DNA of 64,000 bases from Poindextera sp965277425. GTDB taxonomy: Bacteria > Pseudomonadota > Alphaproteobacteria > Caulobacterales > Caulobacteraceae. A program made the translations under genes and the position numbers. This document shows positions 63,741-64,000 of this stretch, piece by piece. Position 1 is the stretch's first letter. Every line of letters starts with the position of its first letter. The stretch lies in assembly GCA_965277425.1 (NCBI GenBank), contig CBDICR010000007.1:496001-560000 (forward strand), read 5' to 3'. The notes beneath the pieces were generated by a model. The model had not been told where the DNA came from, made no database searches, and worked only from the letters and a program-made list of their open reading frames with translations.

Positions 63741-64000
63741 TCAGTTCCGCGCGCCCACCGCCGCCCGCCCGGCCAGCGTATCGCCGGCGTCGCGCGCGAA
63801 CCGCCAGTTCCACACCGTCGCCAGGGTCGAGATGGCGGTGACCAGCCAGAAGGCGAGGGTGAAGTTGGGGAAGCCGGGGCTGGCGCGATGCGTGGCCAGC
63901 ATGCCGATGTGCAGGGCGACCGCGCCGACGCAGATCCCCAAGGACAGCATGAGCTGCTGGAAGGTGGCGTAGAAGCTGGTGGCCTGGCTCATCCGCTCGG
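63741..64000 (-). CDS. MFS transporter, C-terminal end (cut by window edge)
   Basis: The frame is open through the right edge; 86 codons are visible. ERMSQATSFYATFQQLMLSL and GICVGAVALHIGMLATHRA, then FTLAFWLVTAISTLATVWNW, match the last two helices of DHA2/EmrB-type drug exporters, where the S-Q-A-T-S-x2-T-x-Q-Q-L block precedes the penultimate helix. The end RFARDAGDTLAGRAAVGARN is cytoplasmic. 70 bases separate it from the UPF0104 gene, so it may be transcribed with that operon. Confidence 0.75.
   Translation of the reverse strand, partial: ERMSQATSFYATFQQLMLSLGICVGAVALHIGMLATHRASPGFPNFTLAFWLVTAISTLATVWNWRFARDAGDTLAGRAAVGARN

Overview
The window is chromosomal DNA of an alphaproteobacterium, most likely a member of the Caulobacteraceae (Caulobacter or Phenylobacterium type). 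Reasons: very high GC coding DNA with dense overlapping genes; an NDUFA12-type complex I subunit; an RNase E that ends in the Gly-Trp-Trp PNPase-docking motif described in Caulobacter; a bactofilin; and a gene order (aat-accC-accB-aroQ, thiS/thiG, dsbA-like, M48 protease, rne, amiC, mrcA, prfB, bactofilin, tyrS, iscR-suf, diguanylate cyclase, rhlE) that fits that family from memory. No rRNA, tRNA or CRISPR array could be supported.

Layout. 1-1700: an AT-richer accessory edge with two unrecognised genes and a hairpin element. 1716-5140: a pentapeptide-repeat protein and a catalytically eroded paralogue of the B12-dependent ribonucleotide reductase NrdJ, preceded by what look like two tandem NrdR boxes. 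5207-22667: housekeeping core (complex I accessory factor, N-end-rule transferase, fatty-acid synthesis, shikimate, thiamine, protein quality control, RNase E, peptidoglycan amidase and PBP1A, release factor 2 with its programmed frameshift, bactofilin), interrupted by two toxin-antitoxin modules. 22901-26337: a His-tailed DMT exporter, GrpB-like protein, Bcp peroxiredoxin and TyrS. 26575-34505: an accessory stretch with a HipA-like kinase/HIRAN pair, a collapsed oxidoreductase gene, a DUF6065-JmjC fusion, GDPD, aldehyde dehydrogenase, DUF779 and a frameshifted BrnT with an HTH antitoxin. 34764-43232: a membrane hydroxylase, ClC antiporter, MarR regulator, CHRD protein, a large exported unknown and an MFS transporter; three similar operator-like sites lie in front of three of these genes.

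43284-52877: anmK, an alpha/beta hydrolase and a complete iron-sulfur assembly operon (iscR, a NifS-like desulfurase, sufB, a VOC protein, sufC, sufD, sufS, sufT, sufA) with a good IscR-type operator upstream and a roughly 200-bp nested palindromic element between sufD and sufS. 52992-57219: small proteins, a PEP-mutase-family enzyme, a GGDEF cyclase and RhlE helicase. 57423-58715: small unknown genes.

58741-63670 (minus strand) is the most interesting region: six tightly overlapping genes encoding an MprF/UPF0104-type membrane protein, a RibD-type reductase, a haem-oxygenase-like diiron protein, a Rieske ferredoxin, a CDP-alcohol phosphatidyltransferase and a URC1-type GTP cyclohydrolase II. 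Five of the six junctions are short start/stop overlaps, so this reads as one pathway, possibly a GTP-derived ribityl-pyrimidine product and/or an unusual phospholipid. The window ends inside an MFS transporter gene. A recurrent theme is erosion: a PIN toxin and an oxidoreductase that both seem to have lost their middle in frame, a BrnT with two compensating frameshifts, a frameshifted gene tail, and the active-site-less NrdJ paralogue.
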